Below, in pieces: positions 44,891 to 56,221 of a stretch of 64,000 nt of DNA. The stretch lies in NCBI RefSeq assembly GCF_030247195.1, contig NC_080672.1:29209906-29273905 (forward strand). Reading direction: 5' to 3'. A model generated the notes under the pieces. That model did not search any database and had not been told where the DNA came from. It worked only from the letters and a program-made list of their open reading frames with translations. Made by a program: the position numbers and the translations under genes. Every line of letters begins with the position of its first letter. The first letter of the stretch is position 1. This DNA is from Topomyia yanbarensis. Its lineage: Eukaryota; Arthropoda; Insecta; Diptera; Culicidae.

Positions 44891-45836
44891 TCATTTATAA
44901 GCATGGTTGAGACTGACGTAATAGTTTCTAAGTGGAAACCTCCGCAGAGCAGCTCTCTTAATGGACTTCAGCCGTCGCATCGTGCTCGTTTGCCAAGGAG
45001 GGCCGATTTGTTGATGATGAACTATCATCGGGACGTGCCTGTCAATAACATAACCTAAAACGTTGGAAAATGTTTGAACTACCGTATCAACATCTTCGGG
45101 GTCCAGAATATTTAGCCAATCGAGAGTGAAGAAGAGGTCTGCGATACTGCGATGATCAGCTTTGTAGAAGTCGTATGAGACGAGGACCGGAGGAACATTG
45201 TAATCGTGCGCCAGGGTGCGATCGATCGTGGCGATCAATGGTGGGTGATGTGCTACTGGTTTCACTAGAGGGGAGAGAGCCATCACTACTGATGTAGCAG
45301 AAACCTGATCGCTGACAAAACAAAGATCAAGGTGACGGTTATTCTCGTTGGCAATAGGATTAATTTGTACGTAGTTGAGCTATAGCTGTCACCGCCCCTG
45401 AATGAAGAACGAAGTAATCGGAATCCAGGTAAAGAAATCCATTGCGGGAAGATCTCCACGAAATGCTGGTGAGATTGAAATTTCCTAGTAAGATGATCTC
45501 ATCAACCAATTTAACGTCTTCGAGGTTGGTAAAATCTGAGCTGCAGTATGCGTCAACATATTCGATGCTACGGACTCGGTAGGGTGGAACGTACAACGCA
45601 CACAAGTACAACTTGCGGTCGCCAAGTTCGATTATCGTCCAGACCTGGTAGAGACAATCCCAGCAAGTCTTCTCAACAATTCGTGCCTTCAAACTGCGAT
45701 CAACTGCTACACCACCTCCAGCAGATTTAGGGCTAATTCTAATGTTCCGGTGGCAACGAAAAATCTCATATCTAGTACCAAATACCTGACTAGAAATCGT
45801 GTCATCGTTTAACCACGTTTCGACGAAGACGATGAT
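44891..45836 (-). pseudogene. CR1-clade endonuclease and linker remnant
   Basis: The minus strand contains IIVFVETWLNDD (the catalytic Glu region of the APE-type endonuclease), SAGGGVAV, LYLCALYVPPYRV and LLGNFNLTSISW (normally GDFN, so the catalytic Asp is Asn here). After a break the linker has SYDFYKADHRSIADLFFTLD and PPWQTSTMRRLKSIKRAALR. The endonuclease nicks target DNA in active elements; this copy is broken by stops and by the D-to-N change. Confidence 0.8.
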
Positions 45837-46263
45837 ATAAAAACTGTTTTTTATTCAATTTGATAAGGCAGGTTTGCGTTAGCTTATAGGTGCCAATCTT
45901 GGTTTGTTTTACATTTCAAATTACGTAAAACTAGGGGATTACATATTAATTTTTTTAAATTAAACTAAGGAGAATTTTCAGCTATACATATACACAAGGG
46001 GATAATATAATTTTCGTAAGATTAGGGGGGTCATTTAGTTTTTATGGCAATATGATTTGACATTTTTAGCAGGAAGATTATTGAAGCAAATAATTTTTAA
46101 CTAAGGGGGACAATTTTTATAACTATCTTAAAACTAGGAATAACTAGAGAGCGTGATTTGTAAAGATTCGGGGAGATTGATTAGAGTTATTTTTTGTGGT
46201 AGTAGAGTTGGGCATTTTCAATGAGATTATATAATATAATAGTTAGAACTAGAAGAGACAAAA

Positions 46264-46280
46264 GGGGGGGGGGGGGGGGG
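46264..46280 (+). repeat. 17-bp G homopolymer
   Basis: An uninterrupted run of 17 G in the I-element 3' UTR. Length is prone to sequencing and assembly error. Confidence 0.9.
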
Positions 46281-46667
46281 TAGGGGTGATACTTCTGGGT
46301 ATAAGAATCAGGGAAGGGAGAGAGGACAAAGATGGCAGGGAAGAAATTATTAACTTTCAGTTGCAGGCATCGGGAGATCAACGGCATAGGATGTAGACTC
46401 GGATGGCCTTCATCAAGAAGAATTATGTTCAGGGAGGCCCGGTGTTCTTCCTCGAGTCGGCAGGGGTTCCTCCAGACGGCTCAGATGCAGATCGGAAAGA
46501 GTTCGAGTTGCGCATGTGATGTTCGTACTGTAGGTCCCGTGTTTGTTGGCTCATTCGACAGAGATTTTTTGTGACGCCTTGGAGTCCCATCAAACCTTCG
46601 TGGGTGTATGATACAGGTGCAAGAGAGCGTTTATCAGAGAAGAATGATAGGAAATAAGAAGGGGCAG

Positions 46668-47666
46668 TTAAATTTTTATATTAATGATTTTTACGAAGGT
46701 GTATATAAGGGACATATAGAGGACATCGCGGCTTGCCAGCACATCTCGAACCGGGACGTTAGGTGGTCTTCCTCGGGCCTGGAGGGTGTCCATAAGCCAA
46801 GACCTGGCGAAACTGTACTCAGTGCACGCCCAGACAATGTGCTCGATATCGTGATAGCCGTCGCCACAAGCGCAGATACCACTTTCCACGAGCCCAATAC
46901 GCCGGAGATGTGCATCCAGCGTATAATGGTTTGCCATGAGTCGGGACATCACATGAATGAAGTCACGACCCACATCCATCCCCTTGAACCAAGGTTTCGT
47001 CGATACCTTAGGGACTATCGAATGTACCCACCTTCCTAGCTCCTCATTGCTCCACGAGGTTTGCCAACTTTCGAGGGTTTTCTGATGAGTAAAACTGAAA
47101 AATTCGTGGAAGCAAATTGGTCTTTCAAAAATGTCAGCTTCTAGGGCACCCGCCTTAGCTAAGGAGTCCACCTTCTCATTGCCCGGAATGGAGCAATGAG
47201 AAGGGACCCACACCAAGGTAATCTGGAAAGATTTGTCAGATAAAGCACTCAGTAGCTCCCGTATTTTCCCCAAAAAATACGAGGAGTGCTTTCCATGTTT
47301 CATCGAGCGAATAGCGTCAATAGAACTCAGACTATCCGAGACGATGAAGTAATGGTCTGCGGGTAATGTGTCAATGACTCCAAGGGTATACTGAATATCA
47401 GCTAGTTTTGCGGCGTAAACTGAAGCGGGGTCACTGAGTTTGTAGGAGGCGGTAAACTTTTGATTGAAAATACCGAAGCCAGTGGACCCTTCGAGGTTTG
47501 ATCCGTCAGTATAAAACATCTTAGAACAGTCGATTTCTTGGAATTTATTATAAAAAATGTTTGGAACCACTTGTGGGCGTATGTGGTCCGGAATTCCACC
47601 AATCTCGTCTTTCATGGATGTGTCGAAGAAAAAAACAGTAGATTCAGAAGTGTTTTTGAAATGCAC
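46668..47666 (-). CDS. I-clade ORF2 C-terminal part: RNase H and Cys/His tail
   Basis: A 332-codon open stretch of ORF2, not an independent gene; the ATG is internal. RNase H motifs are FYTDGS (Asp54), VSDSLSSIDAI (Asp111), WVPSHCSIPGNEKVDSLAK (His157, Asp167). The second catalytic position, normally Glu in a YAAELAAI-type block, is Lys87 (YAAKLADI), which should abolish activity. The tail CACGDGYHDIEHIVWAC (265-281) is the zinc-finger-like end of I-clade ORF2. RNase H would degrade RNA in the RNA-DNA hybrid during insertion. In-frame stops just upstream (about 47739, 47683 and 48054) separate it from the RT. Confidence 0.85.
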   Translation of the reverse strand: MHFKNTSESTVFFFDTSMKDEIGGIPDHIRPQVVPNIFYNKFQEIDCSKMFYTDGSNLEGSTGFGIFNQKFTASYKLSDPASVYAAKLADIQYTLGVIDTLPADHYFIVSDSLSSIDAIRSMKHGKHSSYFLGKIRELLSALSDKSFQITLVWVPSHCSIPGNEKVDSLAKAGALEADIFERPICFHEFFSFTHQKTLESWQTSWSNEELGRWVHSIVPKVSTKPWFKGMDVGRDFIHVMSRLMANHYTLDAHLRRIGLVESGICACGDGYHDIEHIVWACTEYSFARSWLMDTLQARGRPPNVPVRDVLASRDVLYMSLIYTFVKIINIKI

Positions 47667-47682
47667 ACGGTTTGCATTCTAA

Positions 47683-50530
47683 GAAGATGAATTAATATTC
47701 TGCGCCATGTAGTCAAAGTACAGGGACATGAAACGGGTCTAAGAATTGAGCTCAACAAGCCGTTCGAAATTTTCAATCACCACCGGGTTCAAGATATCAC
47801 ATCGAATGAGCAATCGATATGAGACTTCCCAAAATCGATTTTTCACCGAGAAAACGCCCGACAGGACTTCGAGACTCTTCGTATGGGTGGACTGCATGCA
47901 CCCTAAGGCGATACGCAAACAACGATACTGAATTCTTTCGAGTTTGATGAAATGTATGTTCGCGGCAGATCGAAAGCAGAAGCATCCGTATTCCATTACC
48001 AACAGTATCGTTGTTTGATACAGCCTAATTAGGTCTCCTGGGTGGGCACCCCATCATGTTCCGGTTATTGTAGGAGGAAAGTTGATCCTTTGTTGGCATT
48101 TCTGTTTCCGATACCTAATGTGACATCCCCAGGTTCCTTTAGAGTCGAACCAGACCCCTAGATATTTTACTGTGAAGACCTGAGCTGTAGTTTGATCCAT
48201 TAATAGAAGCTGTAATTGTGCTGGTTCACACTTCCTAGAATATACAACTAGCTCAGTTTTCTCTGTAGAGAACTCGATACCCAGCTGGAGAGCCCAAGTA
48301 GACAAATTTTTCAAGGTATCTTGTAATGGTCCTTGTAGATCGACAGCTTTGGGTCCCGTTGCAGAAACCACGCTATCGTCTGCAAGTTATCTTAACGTGC
48401 AGGAATTGTCAAGACATTCATCAATGTCGTTGACATACAAATTGTATAACAGCGGGCTTAGACATGAGCTCTGGGGAAGACCCATGTAACAAAATCGTTA
48501 TGTCGATAAGTCTCCATGCAAAAAATGCATGTGCTTTTCCAACAACAAGTTTAGAAAAAAGTTGTTTAATGTCACTGAAAGACCATGCTGGTGCAGCTTC
48601 TCTGAAAGAATGTTGATAGAAACTGAATCAAAACCCCCTTTATATCTAGGAACACTGATGCCATCTGCTCTTTGCTAGCATAGGCCATTTGAATTTCGGT
48701 TGAGAGCAACGCAAGACAATCATTCGTCCCTTTGCCTTTGCGACAGCCAAATTGTGTATCTGACAGTAAGCCATTTGCTTCAACCCAATTGTCAAGACGG
48801 GATAGGATCATTTTCTCGAACAACTTGCGGATGCAGGACAGCATTCGATCGGTCGATACGAATTGTGGTCGGAGGCTGGTTTTCCTGGTTTTTGGATGGC
48901 GATGATCTTCACTTGCCTCCAATCGTGTGGGGCAATGCTACACACCAAAAAAATATGAATTTTATCACTGACGTAATTGCAAACATGACACAATTTAATA
49001 ACCCGTAATTCACGAAATGACGAAACATTACCGTGTTCCGTTTAATTTCACATGAAACAAATACTTTACATGCGCAATGACATAAAATTACACTTACTGC
49101 CATTCAAAACGAACACCATAGGTGGAGTAAAATTACATGATTTACGAAAATCAACGTCATGTAAAATTAAAATCTAACGTAAAACTAAATCATTTTTTAT
49201 GCTCGTATATGTCAGGGTCAGGAGACGTAAATTTACACGATTTTTTCTAGGTGTGTAGCCTTATTAAATAAGTTCAACAAGCGTCTCTTGGCAGAATTTT
49301 CAGATTCGTCAACAAGTTGAATTTGATTCTGTTTGGCCCTGGAGTTACACGACAAGAGAGCAAGTGAGAACTCTCCCATCGAAAAAGGTGTTTCGTTCGC
49401 ATTATCGTGAGGGGACGCGGCGCGGTAGATTTTCTGTGCCGGGGCGGAATCCGGACAAACCTTCTTGGCGAAATCGAATATCCAATGGTTTGAATACTCC
49501 GCGCTCTCGTTAGTACTGTTTCGGTTTTGCAAACGCTGGGCCGTGCTCCAAAGAGTGCTCATCGATGTTTCTCTTGTTAGTCCGTTAACAAACGTTTCTT
49601 GGCTTTCATCAAACTCTTCATTCGCGTTGCTAACGTCGCGTACTGTTGATAGCTAGCGGGTAACCCGTCGTCCCGGAAGGTCTTATACGCAGCGGCCTTC
49701 TCCGCGTACAGGTCTGAGCACGCTTTGTACCACCACTGATTAGAACGTATATAGAATAGTTATTAGATATTAGAACGATATTAGAACGTTTTTGTATGCT
49801 CGCGCCGGGTACTGGCTTAATCTTAGCTTAATTCGCGCTGTCGAGAATCAAGCCAGCCAAAAAGCTATACTCTTCCTCCGGAGGAAGTTCTTGGGTAGAT
49901 TCGATGTTGTCGCGGTAGCATAGCTCTTAAAATCGATATTTTGAGGTCATGCGAAATATTGTTTGATTTCAAAGGTCTTGAGCTGTGATCGAGGCTACAA
50001 TCGGCAGATGGTCGCTACCGTGGGGATCAGGGAGTACCATCCACGCGCAATCTAACTGTAGCGAGATCGAGCAAAGGGATAGATCTAATGCGCTTGGGCG
50101 CGCTGGTGGAGGAGGAATCCGTGTCATTTCGTTGTGTTTAATATTGTCATATTGAAGTTGTCGCAAATATTGTGAATTAAAAAAGAACTGTTATCATCAT
50201 TCCGTACCGTAAGAGTTAGTCTCCTAAAACAAGTTGCGGTGCAGGCAGGGATTCTATGATGTCATGTAGCCGGCGGTGTCCAATCGCGGTGTTGGGGGGA
50301 AATGGAAGCTATTTTACCTTTGGTTGTTACTTGACAAGCGACAATTTCAACTAATTCTGTGGAAGGAATAGCACTTTTTGATCCCCAAAAGTACTCCTCT
50401 GTGGGGGGTATCTAGATCCAAGCGAATAATATTAAATTCGTGGAGGTTTGGGTTTACATCGGAAGTTAAGTCAGGAGGCAAGTGAGCATAGATATTTGTG
50501 GAGGATGATGGTGTAGATTTCTTTAGCATT
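47683..50530 (-). pseudogene. I-clade ORF2 endonuclease and reverse transcriptase remnant
   Basis: The endonuclease gives FNIIRLDLDTPHRGVLLGI and, later, LDCAWMVLPDPHGSDHLPIV, with the middle deleted or shifted. The RT gives WRQVKIIAIQKPGKPASDHN, DTQFGCRKGKGTNDCLALLS, MGLPQSSCLSPLLYNLYVND and LADDSVVSATGPKAVDLQGP; the catalytic YADD reads LADD with a stop one codon before it (about 48385). Then come KYLGVWFDSKGTWGCHIRY and LERIQYRCLRIALGCM. The first 60 codons of the 50347-50529 frame fuse an ORF1 tail (STPSSSTNIYAHLPPD) directly to endonuclease. Confidence 0.8.
48941..49255. mobile_element. MITE in the RT region of the I element, TA duplication
   Basis: Begins CACACCAAAAAAATATGAAT and ends TTTTTTCTAGGTGTG, flanked by TA at 48939-48940 and 49256-49257. 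Removing it restores the RT linker order (KATHLEK side to HDWRQV side). The termini match the elements at 24770 and 58948, but the interior is different, so it is a sister subfamily. It inserted after the LINE. Confidence 0.9.
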
Positions 50531-50550
50531 TCTGCGAAAGAATGTTCGGA

Positions 50551-51360
50551 TCATCCCGCAAGGGAACGTTTTAGTTTATTCCCGCGTAGTTTGTACGCAG
50601 GACATGCCGGGATATCATGCAGAATCTCTGCACAGTAAGGACACTTCTCAGCAGTCTTACTGCACGAATCATCCACATGATTCTCACTGCATTTTCCACA
50701 GCGAGCCTTATTGCTACAATGGGTGGCTGTGTGACCCAATTGTTTACACTTTGTGCAATCCATGACCCGCGGTACAAACAGACGCACAGGCAGACGAACC
50801 TTGGGCAAGAGGATGTAGTTAGGCAAAGCGGTACCAACGAAGGTCACCCGATAAGAGTTTGATTGGGGGTACGTGTTTGAACCAACTACTACTGAGTGCA
50901 AACGTTTGCACTCTAGTATTTTCACTGGCTGAAGTAAGCGGTCTTTAAAACGGCCAACCCCGTATCGCAGCAGATCCTCGCATGTCAAGCTCTCATCGGT
51001 GACAACACCTTCAAAGTGTACTTTTACAGCTGGAATATACACATAATAGTCCTTCGTAAAGCGGTCGCAGCAAGCAATATCGTTTGTCTGCTTTGAATTA
51101 GTCAACTCAACCCTGACCCTGTCTGGACCCTGGACCTTTCTTATTTCGGTCCCAGCCGAGAACCGTTCCGTCAGGGCTTTTGGAATCTGTAATAGATTCA
51201 GCGATTTTGTTTTGGGCCGAAAGAAGACAAAGGGACAAAGGGACCGATCGAGAGCTTTGGATATTGTTTGGGTCGGATGAGAGCCTTTGCAGTCGATTAG
51301 ACCTCCATTTGGCCGTCCGGGGAGGGAGCTATCGACACCGTCGACGCATGCGGTTAGCAC
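50551..51360 (-). CDS. I-clade LINE ORF1 (gag-like), open for 269 codons
   Basis: The longest reasonable protein in the window. The N-terminal half is unassigned; a matrix-like region has YVYIPAVKVHFEGVV (residues 106-120) and DLLRYGVGRFKD (129-140). Three C-terminal knuckles follow: C202-C205-H210-C215, C221-C224-H228-C233 and C240-C243-H248-C253. Such proteins coat the element RNA and carry it to the nucleus. It stops soon after the knuckles, whereas a further tail is found in another frame and fused to ORF2, so the ORF is probably truncated by a stop or shift. Its ATG is the first in frame and may not be the original start. Confidence 0.8.
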   Translation of the reverse strand: MLTACVDGVDSSLPGRPNGGLIDCKGSHPTQTISKALDRSLCPFVFFRPKTKSLNLLQIPKALTERFSAGTEIRKVQGPDRVRVELTNSKQTNDIACCDRFTKDYYVYIPAVKVHFEGVVTDESLTCEDLLRYGVGRFKDRLLQPVKILECKRLHSVVVGSNTYPQSNSYRVTFVGTALPNYILLPKVRLPVRLFVPRVMDCTKCKQLGHTATHCSNKARCGKCSENHVDDSCSKTAEKCPYCAEILHDIPACPAYKLRGNKLKRSLAG

Positions 51361-51620
51361 CCGCGCAGACGGGAAAAAGCCGTAAATGTGTCAAAAAAGA
51401 TATATTTCACTTATCTGTATATTTGTTTCCTACGACGCACCAGTCCAGCTTATATGGCTGGCTATTGTTCAATCTTCACTATGCGAACAAAAGGCTGAGG
51501 CCTAACGGTTAACACACACACAAAAGAAGAAAAAAGTCCAAAATCTCGAGTGGCTGAGAATGCGCAAGGTAACCTTGAACGCGGATTAGCACTGGACTTG
51601 AAAAAAAACTCGTGTGTCTC

Positions 51621-52838
51621 GATCGAGCGCTCGTAAATGAATGATTCGTTATTAAGATATATTTATTGGGTTGAAAACTACAGAGTGATAATACGAAATA
51701 TAGACGTTATGATAGCGTGAAATGTCCTAAATCCATGAAAATATTTCGTATTCTTCATTCCGCATTGTTTGTAGAATACATGGTATTGAAAACCTGATGT
51801 ACGGAAATATTAGCAATAACGGAACTAAAAATTAGATTAATAAATGCAGATTTTCAGTACCTATTGCTCCGAAATCATCGATACTACTCAGATTGAAGTC
51901 GTATTGGGAATGATCTCCGATCCACTAATCGTTTTGTTTGCGGTAGTGCTTTCACGCCTAAATAATTGTAAAGATAGACAAATTCTTTTTGAATGTTGCC
52001 CCAGATGAATAAAATAAAATAGGAGAAGAAAATGTTTTGTTTATCGATGACCATAAAACATCATAATAGAAATTTCGGTACCTATCTCAAAAGATGCGCT
52101 CAAAAATTGTATGGAACTTTACTGGAGAAGACACCTAAGCTCGAAATACCAACCGAAACCAAAAAAATATGTTTGACCACACTTCTTCAAATTTGTGACC
52201 CACTGTGTGCACCACGGTTGAATGGATGGTTGCTTCGGCCCCAGTAGCAGCAGCAGCGTCATCGGTTCGTTTCGCCTGTCATCGATAATTTAGTGCAAAG
52301 TTTGTGGGCGATAAATTTTCAATTATACTGCGTCGGAATAATAGCTGTCAGAGCTGCTGCAGCAGTCAGTGGGTGATATTGCCACCGGCAGACTTACACA
52401 TTGCCCACCACCTTCACTCTTGCCTGGTAAGGGTTGACGTTTTGCAGCTCGCTGGAAAATTATTGCAGGAAAGGAAAGTATTCATTGGAAGAATTTATGC
52501 AAACAAATGTTGAAAATGGGTGAATGTCGAAATGGGACATATAGCTATTATGATAGAAGGTAGATTGAAATCGAACAAAAAGTGCTAAAAGACAGACGTC
52601 ATTAGCTCTTCCGGATTGCATTCTATACATAGAATAACAGTAAAGTACTTGTTCCTATAAACTTCAATTGGGGTCCTTTTACCTTTTGCTCACTCTGGGT
52701 GTCAAAAATTAAATGAAATATTCAGCCATCATTTTTAATACAACGTAACGGGAAATGCGAGTATCTCTTTTTTCTTTTCTCTTCTGTTAATTACTCTGTC
52801 GTCTTTACATATCTTCCAGAAATCTTAACTTTGTTTCC
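51621..52838. other. Unrecognised DNA
   Basis: No supported gene. Frames of 71 and 69 codons (52032-52247, 52304-52513) have no domain. AGCAGCAGCAG-type short repeats occur near 52247. Confidence 0.4.
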
Positions 52839-53285
52839 CTTTTTTAACCGACTATGAGTGAGTCACTTTTTTCCTTGCTTACATTATAACGACGATCAAT
52901 CGGTAAGGGACTGGAAAATATGAAATATTTTTCATATTTGTGACCATAGTACTCAAGATAGAGCAAAGAAGTGAATGAAAAATTTTGTAGAAAGGCGTGG
53001 AATAAGGTAGGGTGAGCAAGCAGGCAAACGTTTCCCGACAACTTAACCCTTTGTCTTCTACCGCATGGGTCAGGATATTTCGGCATTATTATCAAATGCG
53101 AATCACCTGAGTGCGGTATGCCCATTATTTTTTCTTCTTTTTTTGAACGACTCTGAGTGAGCCAATATTTTCTTTTTTTACGACATTCAATTAGCAGGGG
53201 ACTCTAAGATATGGAATATTTTTATCATTCAGATACATAGTTCTCAAAGTAGAGCAAGGAGGAAGAATGTTGAGAATTCTTAACA
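52839..53285 (+). repeat. Two direct copies of the 13.1-kb fold-back terminus
   Basis: TTTTTTAACCGACTATGAGT (52839) and TTTTTTTGAACGACTCTGAG (53136) begin two related segments of about 150 bp. Each contains a version of AGGGGACTCTAAGATATGGA, then GAGCAA(A/G)GA(A/G)G. Between them TGCGAATCACCTGAGTGCGG (53097) matches the inner palindrome of the 13.1-kb element. They are in direct, not inverted, orientation. Confidence 0.65.
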
Positions 53286-53421
53286 TAATTTGCTAGTTAC
53301 AACCATCGTCTTTCGATATGAACTGCGCTGTAAAAATCGCAAGAGAAAGTAAACAGAAAGGGACTCTTATTGATAGATGCTTTGTTTTCAAAAATAAATT
53401 ATGCTTGTATTCGACCAAATC

Positions 53422-53641
53422 CAGTGGCGGATCCAGGGGGAGGGTACTAGGGGTCCGGACCCCTCCCCCGAATTTTTTTTATCTCCTTGAGAAATTTTGA
53501 AATAGTTTCTATTTTAAATCCGTTCTAAATTCCAAATCATTCAAAACCAAAAAGAGTATTACATATTACGTATTGTACATTGAACATTTCAAAATCGAAA
53601 TGTCGGACCCCTTCCGAAATTTGTTTCTGGATCCGCTCCTG
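53422..53641. mobile_element. hAT-type MITE, 8-bp target duplication
   Basis: Left CAGTGGCGGATCCAG, right CTGGATCCGCTCCTG (inverted with two mismatches), flanked by ACCAAATC (53414-53421) and ACTAAATC (53642-53649). An 8-bp duplication and CAG-type ends fit hAT elements. The interior has G-runs and pyrimidine runs but no coding capacity. Confidence 0.85.
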
Positions 53642-55195
53642 ACTAAATCTATTTTTTTTTTCGTTCAATAAGTGGAAACCAATATATGCGTCTGCAGGCA
53701 AGTAGCAGAGTGCATTCATAATATTTTTAAATGTCAACTAGTTTGTTCCAATTTTTAATCTGACAATCAAAATGAAACTCAACTTACAAATTCGACAAGT
53801 GGTATACAATGTACGAATATGCTCGGTCACCCTTTACTAATTGTGACTGGACGCCTCTCTTGTATCCAGCTATCAGAGCAAATGTCAAAGCAATCGGAAA
53901 CACCAGTTGCCCATGTTTGATTCTTCTAGTGACAGCAAGCAACATTGTATATCCAACTTACTAATTGCATGTTCAATACGTTCACGTCACTATCGGTAGA
54001 GCTCAACCATCAATCAAAACCTACATTGTGAATGTCACTAGAGCAAAATGCGAAGTTGCATTCTTGTTTTCGATATACATATAATGTGATGGTGAGTCTG
54101 CTGATGGATAAATCTTCTAGTTTGCAACCAAATTTCAATTGGGTCCTGAACTGCGGCTCTAAGTATAACTGCCCTATGCGTATAGGGAATCCCATAGCAC
54201 ATGGGGCATTTATGCGTATAGCGACGACGAAATAGACGCCCAGTCGACGTAAGTGGATATTAGTTAATGCGTTTATTGCCATCAGTTATGCAGAGATTCT
54301 CTGAAGATGGATCGCTCTTCATAATCGTATCTAGTGGCTAACCGTTTGATGTAAGCGTTCCTCTTTATCTGCCATTTCAGGTGTACTACAGGTAGCCTAG
54401 CTGGACGAAACCTCCAAATTTTGGTTTGGGTTTTCCATAATTTCATTTTTTTTCTGTTTGTAAAAAGGTTGAATACAATCGTCTCAAACTATTAATTCTT
54501 GAAAATGAAAGTTAGATTTTTTACAGAACTTCAAAGTTGAAATAGATGATGAATACTAAAAAAAACTGCATTCTAACCTATTTTATTCAAATGAATATAT
54601 CTTTTTATTTAAGATCCCGATCAAGGTCGAACTGGTTTCATTTAACAGGTTATACGCTGGACTTACACTTGCCATTCGATTTAGTTGATATAAGCCTTTC
54701 TTCTCACTAAGGCATGAAGAACAAATAAAATATCGTGTATTAAATTGAAGTTATAAAGTAGGTATAAGGTAGGTGGTGATTTTTAACTAACTGTCTAAAG
54801 GAGATGCATGGTATTGTTTGATTACCCATGGTCCATAGTATAATTTATAAATGTTCCTCAGAATTATCAACAATTGAAAATATGTTTACTCTGCTAAAAC
54901 TTCATCCGACGTATTTTTTTGAAAATGAATTTTAAGATATAGGGCATTTTATATTCGTGAATGTTGAATTTTCGAACCACCCTAAGTGTCAAAATTATGA
55001 GGCAAAAAAGAAAAATACAAAATAAGCATCAAATTTAAATTCAGCGTCACAAAATTACCCTTATGTGAAGTTATCATCAAATTCGGGCTCCCTTTGCGGT
55101 TTTGTCCGACTTTTGTATGGAGGGTGAACACTGTGAGGCAGAATAAACTTAATGAGAAGAATAAAGCAAAAAATATAGAAGAGCTTGGAAAGAAA
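53642..55195. other. Unrecognised DNA with one TIR-element end
   Basis: No supported gene. A solitary end of the 27.2-kb element family (TTTGTCCGACTTTTGTATGG, about 55103) lies near the right edge. Frames of 67-90 codons (54010-54282 minus, 54032-54235 plus) have no domain. Confidence 0.4.
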
Positions 55196-55199
55196 TTAA

Positions 55200-56217
55200 C
55201 CCTACAACGGTTTCGTGACTTTTTCTATACGTAAACGGTTTTGTGGGGTACATTTGTACCCCATAACTAAAATCGCTCCGGAATATATATTTTCATTGGA
55301 TTGATAATTAAATTGGATAGTTTTATTCTAAAATCATTCGTAAACTATTCTGATAAAAAATTTCGTGTTTTGTCTATTTTATTATGAATTATTTCGTTTT
55401 TTATAGAACAATTCTTTAAAACACGTCAAAATTCCCTTTTGTACTTAAACTTGCTATAACTCCGGTAGTTTCTAACCGATTTTGAGCATCTATACGGCGT
55501 TGTGAAGATTATTAAATTGCCTTTTGAAGACGTAGTCAATTATTCAAAAACTGGACAACAAGTGTATTTATTCCGATGCTTTTTTGAACACCAAACGCCA
55601 ATACAAAGTACAACAATATGCAGTAACGGTGATAAAACAGGAAGGCGTCAAAGGAAGAGGTAGAGCCGTATAAAAAGTAAGAATGTTCCAGAGCCTGGGC
55701 TACAGAAGATGACGAATCGAGTGGTGCTTGGTGTATATTATATACAAATCATGTTCACGAATGTATTTTGCCTCTTTTATCTGCAAAAGCAAAAAATGCG
55801 ATAACAATCCAAGCGCATTGTCTAGTTACTTTGCTATAGTAGTTTTATTATGTCAAATAACAGATTCTATTGTTCAGCAATATTGAAGTTTATAAAATTT
55901 CACATAAGTTTCTCGCTTACTATGTATTGATATATTGTTTTTAAAAACAGATATAATAAATTTTCCGGATCATGTACACATGACAAAACACTAACGTAAA
56001 CGGTTTTGTGGGGTACATTTGTACCCCAGACAAACTTCAAGCAGACACTCTTAAGTTGGTTAAGTGAAACAAATAGTTTGCACTTACTTTTATGGAAGTT
56101 TAATGATCAAATTGATTTATGATAAGGATTGCTTGCAGTTAAAATAAACCGTAACGATATAACATGGATTGCAAATAGCTCTGGGGTACAAATGTACCCC
56201 ACAAAACCGTTCTAGGG
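55200..56217. mobile_element. piggyBac-type nonautonomous element, 1018 bp
   Basis: Starts CCCTACAACGGTTT and ends AAACCGTTCTAGGG. It is flanked on both sides by TTAA (55196-55199 and 56218-56221), the diagnostic piggyBac target. The subterminal block GGTTTTGTGGGGTACATTTG continuing TACCCCA occurs three times (about 55238, 56001, and inverted at 56184-56209). No transposase frame. A decayed relative is spread over 8396-9537. Confidence 0.9.
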
Positions 56218-56221
56218 TTAA

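Larger units (their letters stand above)
43820..45836 (-). mobile_element. CR1-clade LINE fragment, ORF2 only
   Basis: A continuous but stop- and frameshift-ridden ORF2 on the minus strand, from endonuclease (45836 down) through the linker to mid reverse transcriptase (43820). The N-terminus of the endonuclease and ORF1 are missing. The cut coincides with the 3' end of the adjacent I-clade element, and the missing part is not visible on the far side of that element. CR1 clade (T1/Q-like) is judged from the RT motif wording. Confidence 0.8.
45837..51620 (-). mobile_element. Nearly full-length, inactive I-clade LINE (MosquI-like)
   Basis: Minus-strand order: 5' UTR (51620-51361), ORF1 with three zinc knuckles (51360-50551), ORF1 tail joined to endonuclease by a deletion (near 50440), endonuclease C-terminus, linker, reverse transcriptase, RNase H and Cys/His tail (to 46668), then a 3' UTR with a G-run to about 45837. 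A 315-bp MITE interrupts the RT region. RNase H plus ORF1 knuckles define the I group; resemblance to MosquI is from memory of the family, not a search. Multiple stops in ORF2 make it immobile. Confidence 0.85.

Noticed and set aside
45837..51620. The I element nested inside the CR1-clade fragment
   Set aside because: The CR1 endonuclease is cut exactly at the I-element end, but its missing N-terminus is not found beyond 51620, so nesting is not demonstrated.
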